From NCBI GenBank assembly GCA_947624215.1, contig CANQJJ010000002.1:28860-92859 (forward strand): a stretch of 64,000 bases of DNA, written 5' to 3'. The notes under the pieces were generated by a model. The model had not been told where the DNA came from, did no database searches, and saw only the letters and a program-made list of their open reading frames with translations. This document shows positions 8,207 through 16,031 of this stretch, one piece after another. Position 1 is the stretch's first letter, and each line of letters opens with the position of its first letter. Both the position numbers and the translations under genes were made by a program. This DNA comes from an uncultured Clostridia bacterium (GTDB lineage: Bacteria > Bacillota > Clostridia > Christensenellales > Borkfalkiaceae).

Positions 8207-10384
8207 ATGAAACGTGTATTTGCCATCATCGGCACGATACTTGCCGTGTGCGGGATCATTGTCCTTTCTCTCTTTTTGTATTTTCTCAGCGTGACGCGGG
8301 ACGTCACGCTGGACCCTCAAAAATTGGCCCTCGATACTGCCTGTATCGCCCTCTACGACGGACGGGGCGAACATATGGAAGAGACCACCGCCGAGCCTGC
8401 ACTCTATGCGGCCATGCCGGAACACCTCACACGCGCCTTCGTAGCCGTGGAAGATAAGCGGTTTTTCCAACACAACGGCTTCGATTACCGCCGCATCGTC
8501 AAGGCGGCGCTCAAAAATATCTCTACGCTCTCCTTCCGCGAGGGAGCTTCCACGATCTCCCAACAGCTGATCAAAAATACACACCTGACGAGCGAGAAGA
8601 CGGTCACGCGGAAATTGAAGGAACTCAAACTCACGCGCATGCTCGAAAAAAACTACACCAAGGAGGATATTTTGGAGCGCTATCTCAACTCCATCTACTT
8701 CGGACACAGCGCATTCGGCATCGGAGAGGCGGCGTATTTCTATTTTGAGAAACAGCCCGAGGAACTCGTCCCCGCGGAGAGTGCGCTCTTAGCCGCGCTC
8801 GTGAAGTCCCCCAACCGTTATTCGCCGTTCAAAGATGCCGAAGCCTGTCTCGCGCGGCGGAATTTCGTATTGAAACTCATGCACGAGCAGGGCTATTTGG
8901 ACGACACGGCCTACTCCACCGCCCTCACCGTCCCCCTGCCCGCCTCGCCGCATCCCCTCGGGCACAGAAGTTTCTACCCCTCTCTCGTCTATGAAGAACT
9001 CTCAGAGATCTTCCCCGACGCCGAAACGGGCGAGCTCGGAGTTCTGCGCATCTACACTGCCTTCGACCCCGACTTGCAGGAGTCGCTGGAACAGATCCCA
9101 GCAGAGAGCGGCATCGTGGCCGTCGTCAGAGACAACAGGGAAAACTCCATCAAGGCGATCCGCACAACGGTAGGACTTCCGAGACGTCTTCCCGCGTCCA
9201 CCATCAAGCCGCTTTTGGTCTACGGGCCTGCCATAGAGGAAAACCTCATCTCCCCCGCCACACCCATTTTAGACGAAAAGACAAATTTCGGAGGGTATAC
9301 CCCCGAGGATGCGGGCGGCGTTTCGGGCACATATGTCAGCGCAAGGCAGGCGCTCGCAAAGAGCATCAATATTCCCGCGGTAAAACTTCTGAACGCGCTC
9401 GGCGTGGACAGGGGAGCGGCTTACCTCGAAAAAATGCAGCTCGAATTGTCCCGCGAGGACCGCACGCTCGCCGCGGCACTCGGCGGCGTGCAGGAGGGTT
9501 TCTCCCTGCCCGCACTCGTCGACGGCTATGCAACGCTCGCAAACGGGGGGCTCTACCGCCCCTCTGGCACCATTCTCCGTATCGAAAATGCCCGCGGAGA
9601 CGTTTTATATGAGCACCATGTCCGAGATGAGCGCGTCTATTCCGAGGATACAGCCTTCCTCGTCACCGACATGCTGAAGACGGCGGCCAAGGAGGGAACG
9701 GCAAGAAAGCTGAAATCTCTCCCCTTTGACGTCGCCGCGAAAACGGGCACAAACGAAGTGAACGGTTTGAATCTCGACGCCTATACGATCGCCTACACCA
9801 CGGAGGACACCGTCGGCGTATGGATGGGAAATGCAGACAATACCCCTATCCAAATCACGGGAGGGGGGCTTCCCGCAAACGCCGTCAAGGAGATCATGGC
9901 AAAGCTCTACGAAAAACACACTCCCGCCGCATTCTCCCGCCCGCAGAGCGTCGTGCGGCTTCCCTACGACGGAGAAGCCTATGAAAAGGAACACCGCGTC
10001 CTGCGCGCCGACCCTGCGGCCCCGCCCCTCATAGACCCCGAGGAATATTTTCGCGCTACGGCACTCCCGACGGAGCAAAGTACCCGTTTTTCCCGTCCCT
10101 CCATCAAAATGCCGCAAATTTATGTCAAAAATGGCAGTGTAAACATAGTACTATGCCAAACAGAATACTATGATTATGTCATAAAAAGAGAAAATCGTGG
10201 CACGGTCGCCACAATCTACAGCGGAGAATTCCGCACAAATATCTGCGATAATACGGTGGAACCCGGGGAGAGTTATCTCTATACCGTCATCCCGTACTAC
10301 CAAGGGAATGAAGGAATGCCCGCACTGCTTCCGCGCGTTCAGATATCCTCCCCCTCTGCGCTTCCCGAGGATTGGTGGGACTGA
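8207..10384 (+). CDS. Class A penicillin-binding protein (PBP1A family, transglycosylase/transpeptidase)
   Basis: Bifunctional peptidoglycan synthase anchored in the membrane. I start at MKRVFAIIGTILAVCG (725 aa), directly before the single N-terminal membrane helix (about residues 5-27). The GT51 transglycosylase domain has VAVEDKRFFQHNGFDYRRI (catalytic Glu), EGASTISQQLIKN and LNSIYFGHSAFGIGEAA. The transpeptidase domain has the SxxK nucleophile in ASTIKP, SxN in AKSINIP, and KTG in AAKTGTNEVNG. The C-terminal tail of about 90 residues (KMPQIYVKNGSVNIVL onward) is fibronectin-like. Its stop TGA directly abuts the thiI stop on the other strand. The upstream gap gives no convincing promoter. 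Confidence 0.95.
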   Translation: MKRVFAIIGTILAVCGIIVLSLFLYFLSVTRDVTLDPQKLALDTACIALYDGRGEHMEETTAEPALYAAMPEHLTRAFVAVEDKRFFQHNGFDYRRIVKAALKNISTLSFREGASTISQQLIKNTHLTSEKTVTRKLKELKLTRMLEKNYTKEDILERYLNSIYFGHSAFGIGEAAYFYFEKQPEELVPAESALLAALVKSPNRYSPFKDAEACLARRNFVLKLMHEQGYLDDTAYSTALTVPLPASPHPLGHRSFYPSLVYEELSEIFPDAETGELGVLRIYTAFDPDLQESLEQIPAESGIVAVVRDNRENSIKAIRTTVGLPRRLPASTIKPLLVYGPAIEENLISPATPILDEKTNFGGYTPEDAGGVSGTYVSARQALAKSINIPAVKLLNALGVDRGAAYLEKMQLELSREDRTLAAALGGVQEGFSLPALVDGYATLANGGLYRPSGTILRIENARGDVLYEHHVRDERVYSEDTAFLVTDMLKTAAKEGTARKLKSLPFDVAAKTGTNEVNGLNLDAYTIAYTTEDTVGVWMGNADNTPIQITGGGLPANAVKEIMAKLYEKHTPAAFSRPQSVVRLPYDGEAYEKEHRVLRADPAAPPLIDPEEYFRATALPTEQSTRFSRPSIKMPQIYVKNGSVNIVLCQTEYYDYVIKRENRGTVATIYSGEFRTNICDNTVEPGESYLYTVIPYYQGNEGMPALLPRVQISSPSALPEDWWD
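10141..10186. repeat. Diverged relative of the dispersed 21-bp motif, inside the PBP gene
   Basis: AT-rich patch within the GC-rich PBP gene. It contains the perfect palindrome CATAGTACTATG and, on the minus strand, TTTATG-ACATAAT-CATAGTATT, which resembles the motif at 823, 13420 and 33641 with a centre two bases longer. It encodes part of the C-terminal tail. It may be a coincidence of AT-rich codons. Confidence 0.25.
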
Positions 10385-11536
10385 TCAGAACTCGATACGC
10401 TCTACCGTCGCGAGGGACTCTTCGACGAGCGCCTCCACGTCCAGCTTCCCCTCTTCGGCTTCCACCGCCGAGAGCTTCGGCCGCGTCGCGGGAAACTCGG
10501 GCAAAAACACCGTGCAACAATCCTCATACGGGAGAACGGAGGTATCATATGTCCCGATCTTCTTCGCGCGGAGGATGATCTCGTCTTTGTCGAATCCGAC
10601 GAGCGGGCGGAGCACGGGAAGCGTTACGACAGCATTGGAGGACGTCATGCCCTCGAGCGTCTGGCTCGCGACTTGCCCGAGGCTCTCCCCCGTCACGAGA
10701 CAGCCCGCCTCCAGCCTTCCCGCGATGCGCTCTGCAATGCGGAACATGAAGCGCCGCAAGAGGGTCACGTTGAGTTCGGGCTTGCACTTTGCGTGGATCT
10801 CCTCCTGGATGTGCGTGACGGAGACGGTGCGAAGGAGACGGACCTGCGTATATTGGGACAAAGTTTTCGCAAGCTCGACGACTTTCTCCTTTGCGCCCTC
10901 GTTCGTGTAAGGATAGCTGTGGAAATGCAACAGCTCCACGGTGAGCCCGCGTTTTGCCATCATATAGCCGGCCACAGGGGAATCAATGCCCCCCGAGATC
11001 ATGAGAAGGCCCTTGCCCGAGGTGCCCACGGGCATTCCCCCGGCCCCCTCCCCGAACGAGCCGAAAACGAGCGCACTGCCCCCGTCGCGGATATCAATGT
11101 AGACCGTGTGCTCCGGCGCATGGATGTCCACGCGGAGCGCGGGAAAATCCGACAGGAGCCGTCCGCCGATCGCGGCACTGATCTCCATGGAATTCAGCGG
11201 GTATTTCTTGTAGCCGCGGTGCGTGACGACCTTAAAACTCCCCTCCGCCGGCGCGACCTCTTTCACGCACGCATAGACAGAATCGAGATCGTTGTCGACG
11301 AGATAGCCGACGGAGTAGGAATGGACACCGAAAACCCTGCCGACGCGCGCTGCAACTTCCTCGGCAAGCTCCTCCGGAAATTTTGCGACCAGCCACCTGC
11401 CGCTTGTCCTGTGCAATTCGTGGCGGATCCCCTTGAGGCTCTTTTCGAGATTCATGGAAAACACATGCTCGAAGTAGCCGCGGTTTTTACCCTTCAAATG
11501 TATTTCCGCATAGCGGATAATGACAACCTTTTCCAT
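10385..11536 (-). CDS. thiI: tRNA 4-thiouridine synthetase ThiI
   Basis: ATP-dependent sulfurtransferase that makes s4U8 in tRNA. It has 383 aa: an N-terminal ferredoxin-like/THUMP region (about 1-165) and an adenylating PP-loop domain with MISGGIDSPVAGYMM near residue 180. It has no C-terminal rhodanese domain, as in most Bacillota, so persulfide is expected to come directly from a partner desulfurase. That partner is encoded immediately upstream: the nifS-like stop TAA abuts this ATG. The pair matches the NifZ-ThiI arrangement known from Bacillus. The gene ends base-to-base against the convergent PBP gene. Confidence 0.96.
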   Translation of the reverse strand: MEKVVIIRYAEIHLKGKNRGYFEHVFSMNLEKSLKGIRHELHRTSGRWLVAKFPEELAEEVAARVGRVFGVHSYSVGYLVDNDLDSVYACVKEVAPAEGSFKVVTHRGYKKYPLNSMEISAAIGGRLLSDFPALRVDIHAPEHTVYIDIRDGGSALVFGSFGEGAGGMPVGTSGKGLLMISGGIDSPVAGYMMAKRGLTVELLHFHSYPYTNEGAKEKVVELAKTLSQYTQVRLLRTVSVTHIQEEIHAKCKPELNVTLLRRFMFRIAERIAGRLEAGCLVTGESLGQVASQTLEGMTSSNAVVTLPVLRPLVGFDKDEIILRAKKIGTYDTSVLPYEDCCTVFLPEFPATRPKLSAVEAEEGKLDVEALVEESLATVERIEF

Positions 11537-12658
11537 TTATACTTTTCCTTTGAACTCCTTGACTACGGCAACAATGGCGTCCGCCGCTTGCAGGATCTCT
11601 TCCTCGGTATTTTCGGGTGAAAAACTGATACGGAGCACGCCGTCCAAGACGTCTTCCCCATATCCGCACGCCGCAATGACGCGGCTGAAACGGTTTTTGG
11701 AGGAACAGGCGCTCCCCGTTCCCACACATACGCCGCGGTCAAAGAGCATGCGCTGCAAGACCTCGCCGCGCGCCCCGGGGACGGATACCGTAAGAATGTA
11801 AGCCGACCCGTTCTCCGCGGAAATGCGGTAGAAATACTCCTCTGCGCGGAGGCGTTCCCACATGCGTTTGCGAAGTGCGCCGATACGTTCGTAATTCTCT
11901 GCGATGCGGGGAAATCTCTCTGCGGCGGCATAAGCAAAATCGAGGATCCCGAGCACGTTCTCCGTGCCGCTCCTGAGCCCGCCTTCCTGTCCGCCCCCGT
12001 TGATAAAGGGAGCAAGGACAAGCCCCTTGCGCTTCACGAGCCCCCCCACGCCTTTCAATCCTCCGATCTTATGAGCGCTGATGCTGTAGAGGTCCACCTC
12101 GCGCGGGAGCCTGAACGGCAGTTTCCCGTATGCCTGCACGCCGTCGGAATGAAAGACGGTGCGCGGGTTTTTGCGCTTCACCCTGCGGGCGATCTCCGCG
12201 ATGTCATTGATCGCTCCCGTCTCGTTGTTGACATGCACCACGGAGACAAGCGTCGTCTTTTCGTCTACCAGGTCGAGAAGCGCATCTATATTCACTCTTC
12301 CGTCCGCTTCGAGCGGAGCAAAGCGCGGTTCGACGCCGCGGTTTTTCAGCTCCGTAAAACTTCTTTCGACGGCGGCATGCTCCCCAGCCGAGGTCACGGC
12401 ATTCCAACGCCGCGCAACGGAAAACACGGCCTGGTTGTCCGCTTCCGTGCCGCACGAGGTAAAAATTAGTTCAAACGCGGTAGGATCGGCGACAGCAGAG
12501 AGCAATTGCTTCCTCGCCTCCCCGATCATCTTCTGCACCGCAAATCCCCCGCCGTAACGTGCGGAGGGGTTAAAATAATATTCGCGGTATTCCCGCACGG
12601 CGCGCTCGAGTGCCTGTGGAGCAGGAGCCGTCGTCGCGGCATTGTCAAGATATATCAT
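11537..12658 (-). CDS. Cysteine desulfurase (NifS/IscS-like), probably the ThiI sulfur donor
   Basis: PLP enzyme releasing sulfur from cysteine as an enzyme-bound persulfide. The 373 aa include the N-terminal MIYLDNAATT, the PLP Lys in SISAHKIGG, and the persulfide-forming Cys in CVGTGSACSSK. Placement directly before thiI with no gap, and after a small membrane protein (ATGA overlap), indicates a dedicated role in tRNA thiolation rather than general Fe-S assembly. The first part of that reading is seen in the sequence; the dedication is inferred from the NifZ-ThiI precedent. Symbols iscS, nifS or nifZ would all be defensible. Confidence 0.93.
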   Translation of the reverse strand: MIYLDNAATTAPAPQALERAVREYREYYFNPSARYGGGFAVQKMIGEARKQLLSAVADPTAFELIFTSCGTEADNQAVFSVARRWNAVTSAGEHAAVERSFTELKNRGVEPRFAPLEADGRVNIDALLDLVDEKTTLVSVVHVNNETGAINDIAEIARRVKRKNPRTVFHSDGVQAYGKLPFRLPREVDLYSISAHKIGGLKGVGGLVKRKGLVLAPFINGGGQEGGLRSGTENVLGILDFAYAAAERFPRIAENYERIGALRKRMWERLRAEEYFYRISAENGSAYILTVSVPGARGEVLQRMLFDRGVCVGTGSACSSKNRFSRVIAACGYGEDVLDGVLRISFSPENTEEEILQAADAIVAVVKEFKGKV

Positions 12659-13263
12659 CTGCGCTCCAATTTATTGCGTCCTGCCGCAAAGACGATGTTT
12701 TCCAGCAATTGACGGCGGCATTCGAGAATGTAGATCTGCTTCTCCAACGTCGTCGATTGCACGATATAGATCATTTCCTTTCCCTCGGCAGGTTCCTTGT
12801 TGGGAGTACAGCGGGCGGGCTTTTTCCCTTTCATACCGCGCAAAGCATTTTGGTATGCGTCACTGCCCACCCAGCCGATCAGCAAGATCCTGTCCGCTTT
12901 GAGTGTGGTGAGGAACTTTCTCTTGCGCCCGTTGAAGACCTTCGTGATGCGGATCTCATCCTCGACAAACGTGTAGTCATAGCTGATATTGAAACGGTTT
13001 TTCAAGAACCAACAGAGAACGCCGAACCCGATGAGGATGACGAGCATGCCAAACCACTGCACAAACGTAAAGACGCGTTGGATCGTAGAAAGCTCCGCGT
13101 TGTTCATCGTGTTATAGACAAGCTGAAAGGAAAACATCGCCCCACCGCCGATCCCGAGCACGAAAAAGATGATCGCGACGACTTTGAAAGCCATATACAA
13201 ACGGCTCTCGGCGCGGCTGTTGACGGAAATGGCGCTCTCTTCATAAAACCCATCTCTGATCAT
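12655..13263 (-). CDS. Unknown membrane protein, two helices plus basic cytoplasmic domain
   Basis: I do not recognise a named family. 202 aa from MIRDGFYEES; the start is set by GGGGGTGAG five bases upstream. Two membrane helices lie near residues 26-50 (VVAIIFFVLGIGGGAMFSF) and 66-88 (FVQWFGMLVILIGFGVLCWF). They are followed by a beta-rich stretch (YDYTFVEDEIRITKVFNGRKRKF) that could be a PH-like fold, and a basic C-terminus. It overlaps the cysteine desulfurase gene by ATGA and leads that operon. The protein encoded at 13510-13968 shares the layout of two helices then a beta domain. Function unknown. Confidence 0.75.
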   Translation of the reverse strand: MIRDGFYEESAISVNSRAESRLYMAFKVVAIIFFVLGIGGGAMFSFQLVYNTMNNAELSTIQRVFTFVQWFGMLVILIGFGVLCWFLKNRFNISYDYTFVEDEIRITKVFNGRKRKFLTTLKADRILLIGWVGSDAYQNALRGMKGKKPARCTPNKEPAEGKEMIYIVQSTTLEKQIYILECRRQLLENIVFAAGRNKLERR

Positions 13264-13302
13264 CGGAATCTCACCCCCAATCACATTTGTAATAACGACC
13301 TA

Positions 13303-13331
13303 ATTATAACACAGCGGAGCTCTTTCGTCAA
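13303..13331 (-). promoter_or_regulatory. Sigma-A promoter of the membrane protein-desulfurase-thiI operon
   Basis: Minus strand TTGACG, 17-base spacer, TATAAT, about 40 bases upstream of the ATG. A weaker candidate (TTCAAA, 16 bases, TATAAT at 13389-13416) lies further upstream, and the 21-bp motif copy c sits four bases above its -35. Confidence 0.75.
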
Positions 13332-13419
13332 GCGGCACGCATGAAAAGCCGAGAATATTTTCGACAGGGAAGCTACTCATAATGGGGCATTATATCAAAA
13401 TATCTCAATGTTTGAATAG

Positions 13420-13440
13420 TATTATGTCTCGCATAATACA
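13420..13440. repeat. Dispersed 21-bp near-palindromic motif, copy c (intergenic)
   Basis: The + strand reads TATTATG-TCTCG-CATAATACA. The arms GTATTATG and CATAATAC form a perfect 8-base inverted repeat around TCTCG. It lies between a terminator and the promoters of the thiI operon, in the same orientation as copies a and d. Confidence 0.55.
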
Positions 13441-13473
13441 TCGCAAAAATACAAAAACAAGCACTTTAAGGGG

Positions 13474-13503
13474 CAAAAAGTCCCCCGCAACAGCTTGCGA
13501 GGG
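13474..13503 (-). terminator. Rho-independent terminator after the nfn-cwlD-thioesterase operon
   Basis: Minus strand stem CCCTCGCAA / TTGCGGGGG (one G-U pair), loop GCTG, then ACTTTTTG. It begins a few bases after the stop of the small membrane protein gene. Confidence 0.8.
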
Positions 13504-13509
13504 CAAAAA

Positions 13510-13968
13510 TCATGAATCAAGTTCGCTTTGAAAATCAGGGTAGAAACGCAGGATCTCCTCTTCTGTAAAGCAGGCTTCATACGGTTTCATGAAGGGCACT
13601 TTTTTATAAAAGGTGAACTTGTCCTCTGAGTCTTGGGTGGCGAACGTACAGATATATTTCCGCGGCGTCTCTTTGACTCCGACGCACCCCCCTACCGCAT
13701 CGTAGGTAAAGGTCTTTCTTCTGGTATGGATGTGCACGACCTCTTTTGTCATCTCAAAATTCGTCACCGTACCCATCGAGAAAAAGATTTGATACCATCC
13801 GTAGACGCTAAACAGTGCGATGACCGAAGCGCCCCCTATGATCATGAACCCGATCACCCCCATGAAGGAGAAGATGAGCGAGATCGCGATGAGAATGAGG
13901 AGCGGAATGCATACAAGAAGGACGATCTTCTTCATAAATTTGACATAACGGAGGATCGGCTCTTTCAT
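13510..13968 (-). CDS. Unknown small membrane protein, two helices plus beta-rich domain
   Basis: 152 aa from MKEPILRYVKF; the ATG overlaps the stop of the flavoprotein gene (ATGA), so the far longer upstream open frame is not used. Two helices at about residues 13-34 (IVLLVCIPLLILIAISLIF) and 37-60 (GVIGFMIIGGASVIALFSVYGW) precede a beta-rich region (FEMTKEVVHIHTRRKTFTYDAVGG) that could be PH- or YcxB-like. It ends with EEEILRFYPDF. Last gene before the terminator. No name can be given. The layout resembles that of the protein at 12655-13263, although the sequences differ. Confidence 0.7.
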   Translation of the reverse strand: MKEPILRYVKFMKKIVLLVCIPLLILIAISLIFSFMGVIGFMIIGGASVIALFSVYGWYQIFFSMGTVTNFEMTKEVVHIHTRRKTFTYDAVGGCVGVKETPRKYICTFATQDSEDKFTFYKKVPFMKPYEACFTEEEILRFYPDFQSELDS

Positions 13969-14519
13969 TTTTTGATCACCTTCCCCGTAAATCCGTACGT
14001 TCCGAGTGCGTCCCCCGTCGCGCGGTATATCCCGTTCGCATAGGAGAGAAGCGCCTCGGGGACGGGCCGTCCGTTTCGAACGATCTCTTCCCGCGCAAGC
14101 ACATCCACGACCTCCCCGAAGAAGACGGCATGCGTGGGCAAATCGACGCGGTTTATCACTTTGCATTCAAGGCTCAGCGGGCTTTCTTCGAGATGCGGAC
14201 ACTTTACCCCCATACCATGTCCGCGTGTAAGGCCCGCCGCGGCGAATTTATCGACGTCTCTTCCGGAGGTGATGCCGCAGGTATCTACGGCACGGACCAT
14301 GGAGGGCTCCATGAGATTGACAGTAAACTCCCCGTGCCGCTCGATGAGGCCAAGCGAAAATCTGCTGTGCCGCACGGCGATCGTGACGATGGGCGGCTCG
14401 GCATTCACCGTCCCCGCCCACGCGAGTGTGATGGCATTGTTTTCCGTCTCATCCCCGCACGTTACGATCACTGCGGGCAACGGCGCAAGGCACGTTGAAG
14501 GCTTCAATTGCACTTTCAT
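13965..14519 (-). CDS. Flavin reductase family protein (flavoredoxin-like, FMN split barrel)
   Basis: 184 aa with the FMN-binding split-barrel pattern: N-terminal PSTCLAPLPAVIVTCGDE, AITLAWAGTVNAEPPIVTIAV, and GEFTVNLM. Members carry FMN and act as flavin reductases or small electron carriers. CGITSGRDVDKFAAAGLT and CPHLEESPLSLECKVI are typical of flavoredoxin-like members. It overlaps both neighbours by 4 bases, between an acyl-ACP thioesterase and a small membrane protein. Being in one operon with the Nfn transhydrogenase suggests a redox role, but the partner is not shown by the sequence. Confidence 0.88.
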   Translation of the reverse strand: MKVQLKPSTCLAPLPAVIVTCGDETENNAITLAWAGTVNAEPPIVTIAVRHSRFSLGLIERHGEFTVNLMEPSMVRAVDTCGITSGRDVDKFAAAGLTRGHGMGVKCPHLEESPLSLECKVINRVDLPTHAVFFGEVVDVLAREEIVRNGRPVPEALLSYANGIYRATGDALGTYGFTGKVIKK

Positions 14520-15259
14520 TTGTCTCTCCTTTCATACCACAGGCGCATCTGCGTGCAGAGCGCCCCGCTCTCATCGAGAGCCTCGATGGCCGCCCCGTCT
14601 TCCATGTCCTCACGGAGAAACGTCAGCGTTTCTCCCTCTTTCGCCTGCCGCGAATAGGTAATGTGGAAGGCGGAGATCCGCAACACGCCGAGCTCCTCCA
14701 TCGAAAAACAATCGAGGAAGAAATCCGCATATTTCGCGTTGTTGGCATGCAAATAGTGGTCGCAGTCGCTGTTGCCGACTGTGCGCGTGTGCACCTGCTT
14801 CCCATTTTGGATGCGCGGGATCTTCCACCGCGTGACCTCGAGCGCTTTCTCGTTGCGGTACGGGCAACGCGTGTGCGCTTCTTTCAGGCGCTCGGGGAGC
14901 AGAAGCGAAAACGTTTTCAGATCGACGAGGCACCAGCGCGAGGCAAGGCGGGCCACTTCTCCCCGTTCGCTCGTGACGCGGTAATCGCGCTCGAAGATAA
15001 CATGGCGGGGCGGCAAGGGCCACGTCTCCACGGTGAGTTTGTCCCCCAGATAAACGGGGCCGCAAAACTCGCAATGCGTATCCACGACAATGAATCCCAA
15101 GCCCTGCGGGCGCAGATCGTCGTAGCCGAATCCGAGTTCATCGGCGCTCGCGCAGGCGGATTCCTGCACGGTTTCGAGGAGCGCGGAGAGTTTCAATTCA
15201 TCCTTGAAATCAAAATCGGAGTATTTGAGTCCGTATGTCCTGATATTTGCGTAACTCAT
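14516..15259 (-). CDS. Acyl-ACP thioesterase (FatA/FatB-like)
   Basis: Hydrolyses acyl-ACP to release free fatty acids. 247 aa from MSYANIRTYGLKYSDFDF, a double-hotdog protein of the PF01643 type. Hotdog 1: ETVQESACASADELGFGYDDL and GFIVVDTHCEFCGPVYLGDKL. Hotdog 2: NSDCDHYLHANNAKYADFFLD, carrying the catalytic Asn and His of the family (DxNxHxNN region; here the first Asn is HANN). The start follows AT-rich sequence; the upstream open frame has no ribosome site. It lies 31 bases after cwlD and overlaps the flavoprotein gene by ATGA. Confidence 0.88.
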   Translation of the reverse strand: MSYANIRTYGLKYSDFDFKDELKLSALLETVQESACASADELGFGYDDLRPQGLGFIVVDTHCEFCGPVYLGDKLTVETWPLPPRHVIFERDYRVTSERGEVARLASRWCLVDLKTFSLLLPERLKEAHTRCPYRNEKALEVTRWKIPRIQNGKQVHTRTVGNSDCDHYLHANNAKYADFFLDCFSMEELGVLRISAFHITYSRQAKEGETLTFLREDMEDGAAIEALDESGALCTQMRLWYERRDK

Positions 15260-15290
15260 ATCCGAATTGTAGCATATCGGGAAAAAAATG

Positions 15291-15989
15291 TCAAGAGGCG
15301 GTCGAAAGAAATTCAATGGATGCCGCAACGATGGTCTTGGCAAGTTTTTCACGGTATCCGTCATCGAGCAGCAGTTTTTCATCCTCCGTATTGGAGAGAA
15401 AGCCGCATTCCACGATGACGGCGGGCGCCTCAGAACAGTTGAGCACGAAGTAATCGCCCGCAAGCGCCTCCGTCTTCTTGACGCACTCGGGCATGCGGTT
15501 GAGGTTTGTCTGGATCATGCGCGCAAGCATGACGGACGCGGAGACGTCTTCGCGGAAAAACACCTGTGCGCCCCGCCTCGAAGGCTGCGAAAAGAAGTTC
15601 TGGTGCACGGATATCACGATGGACGGCGCGCTTCCGCGAATGATCTCGGCGCGTTTTTCCATGTCGCGGCGCTTGTATCCCTTGGTCGCGAGCCCGTAGA
15701 GCCCCGCCTCGGTCGGCCGCGTTTGAACGACGAGAAATCCCGCGTCCTCGAATTCCCGCGTGAGGATACGGGAGACGGCAAGGTTGATGTCGCTCTCCTT
15801 GGTGCCCGTGGCCGTTCCCGCGACGCCGCCGTCCACACCGCCGTGCCCCGCGTCGATGACAACCGTGAGCCGCAACGATTCGGAAGCCGTTCGGGCGAGC
15901 GCGAAAAAGCATATGCCGAAAGTGACCGCGACGGCAAGCGCAAGACTGACAAAGCCGAAAATGACACGGTGCCGATAAAAAAAGCTCAT
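15291..15989 (-). CDS. cwlD: N-acetylmuramoyl-L-alanine amidase, CwlD-like
   Basis: Zinc amidase (Amidase_3) cutting between MurNAc and L-Ala. 232 aa: an N-terminal membrane anchor or signal (about 9-30, IFGFVSLALAVAVTFGICFF), the zinc ligand His in VVIDAGHGGVDGG, the next zinc ligand Glu (the family places it in TKESDINLAVS), His in IVISVHQNFF, and the catalytic Glu in PAVIVECGFLSN. Size and layout fit CwlD, which makes the muramic lactam of the spore cortex in Bacillota. With ylbJ in the window this suggests a spore-forming ancestry. Another membrane-bound amidase role remains possible. Confidence 0.85.
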   Translation of the reverse strand: MSFFYRHRVIFGFVSLALAVAVTFGICFFALARTASESLRLTVVIDAGHGGVDGGVAGTATGTKESDINLAVSRILTREFEDAGFLVVQTRPTEAGLYGLATKGYKRRDMEKRAEIIRGSAPSIVISVHQNFFSQPSRRGAQVFFREDVSASVMLARMIQTNLNRMPECVKKTEALAGDYFVLNCSEAPAVIVECGFLSNTEDEKLLLDDGYREKLAKTIVAASIEFLSTAS

Positions 15990-16031
15990 ACGGTATTGTA
16001 TGAGCCCCTTTTGTCCGATAGACGCGTTTCT

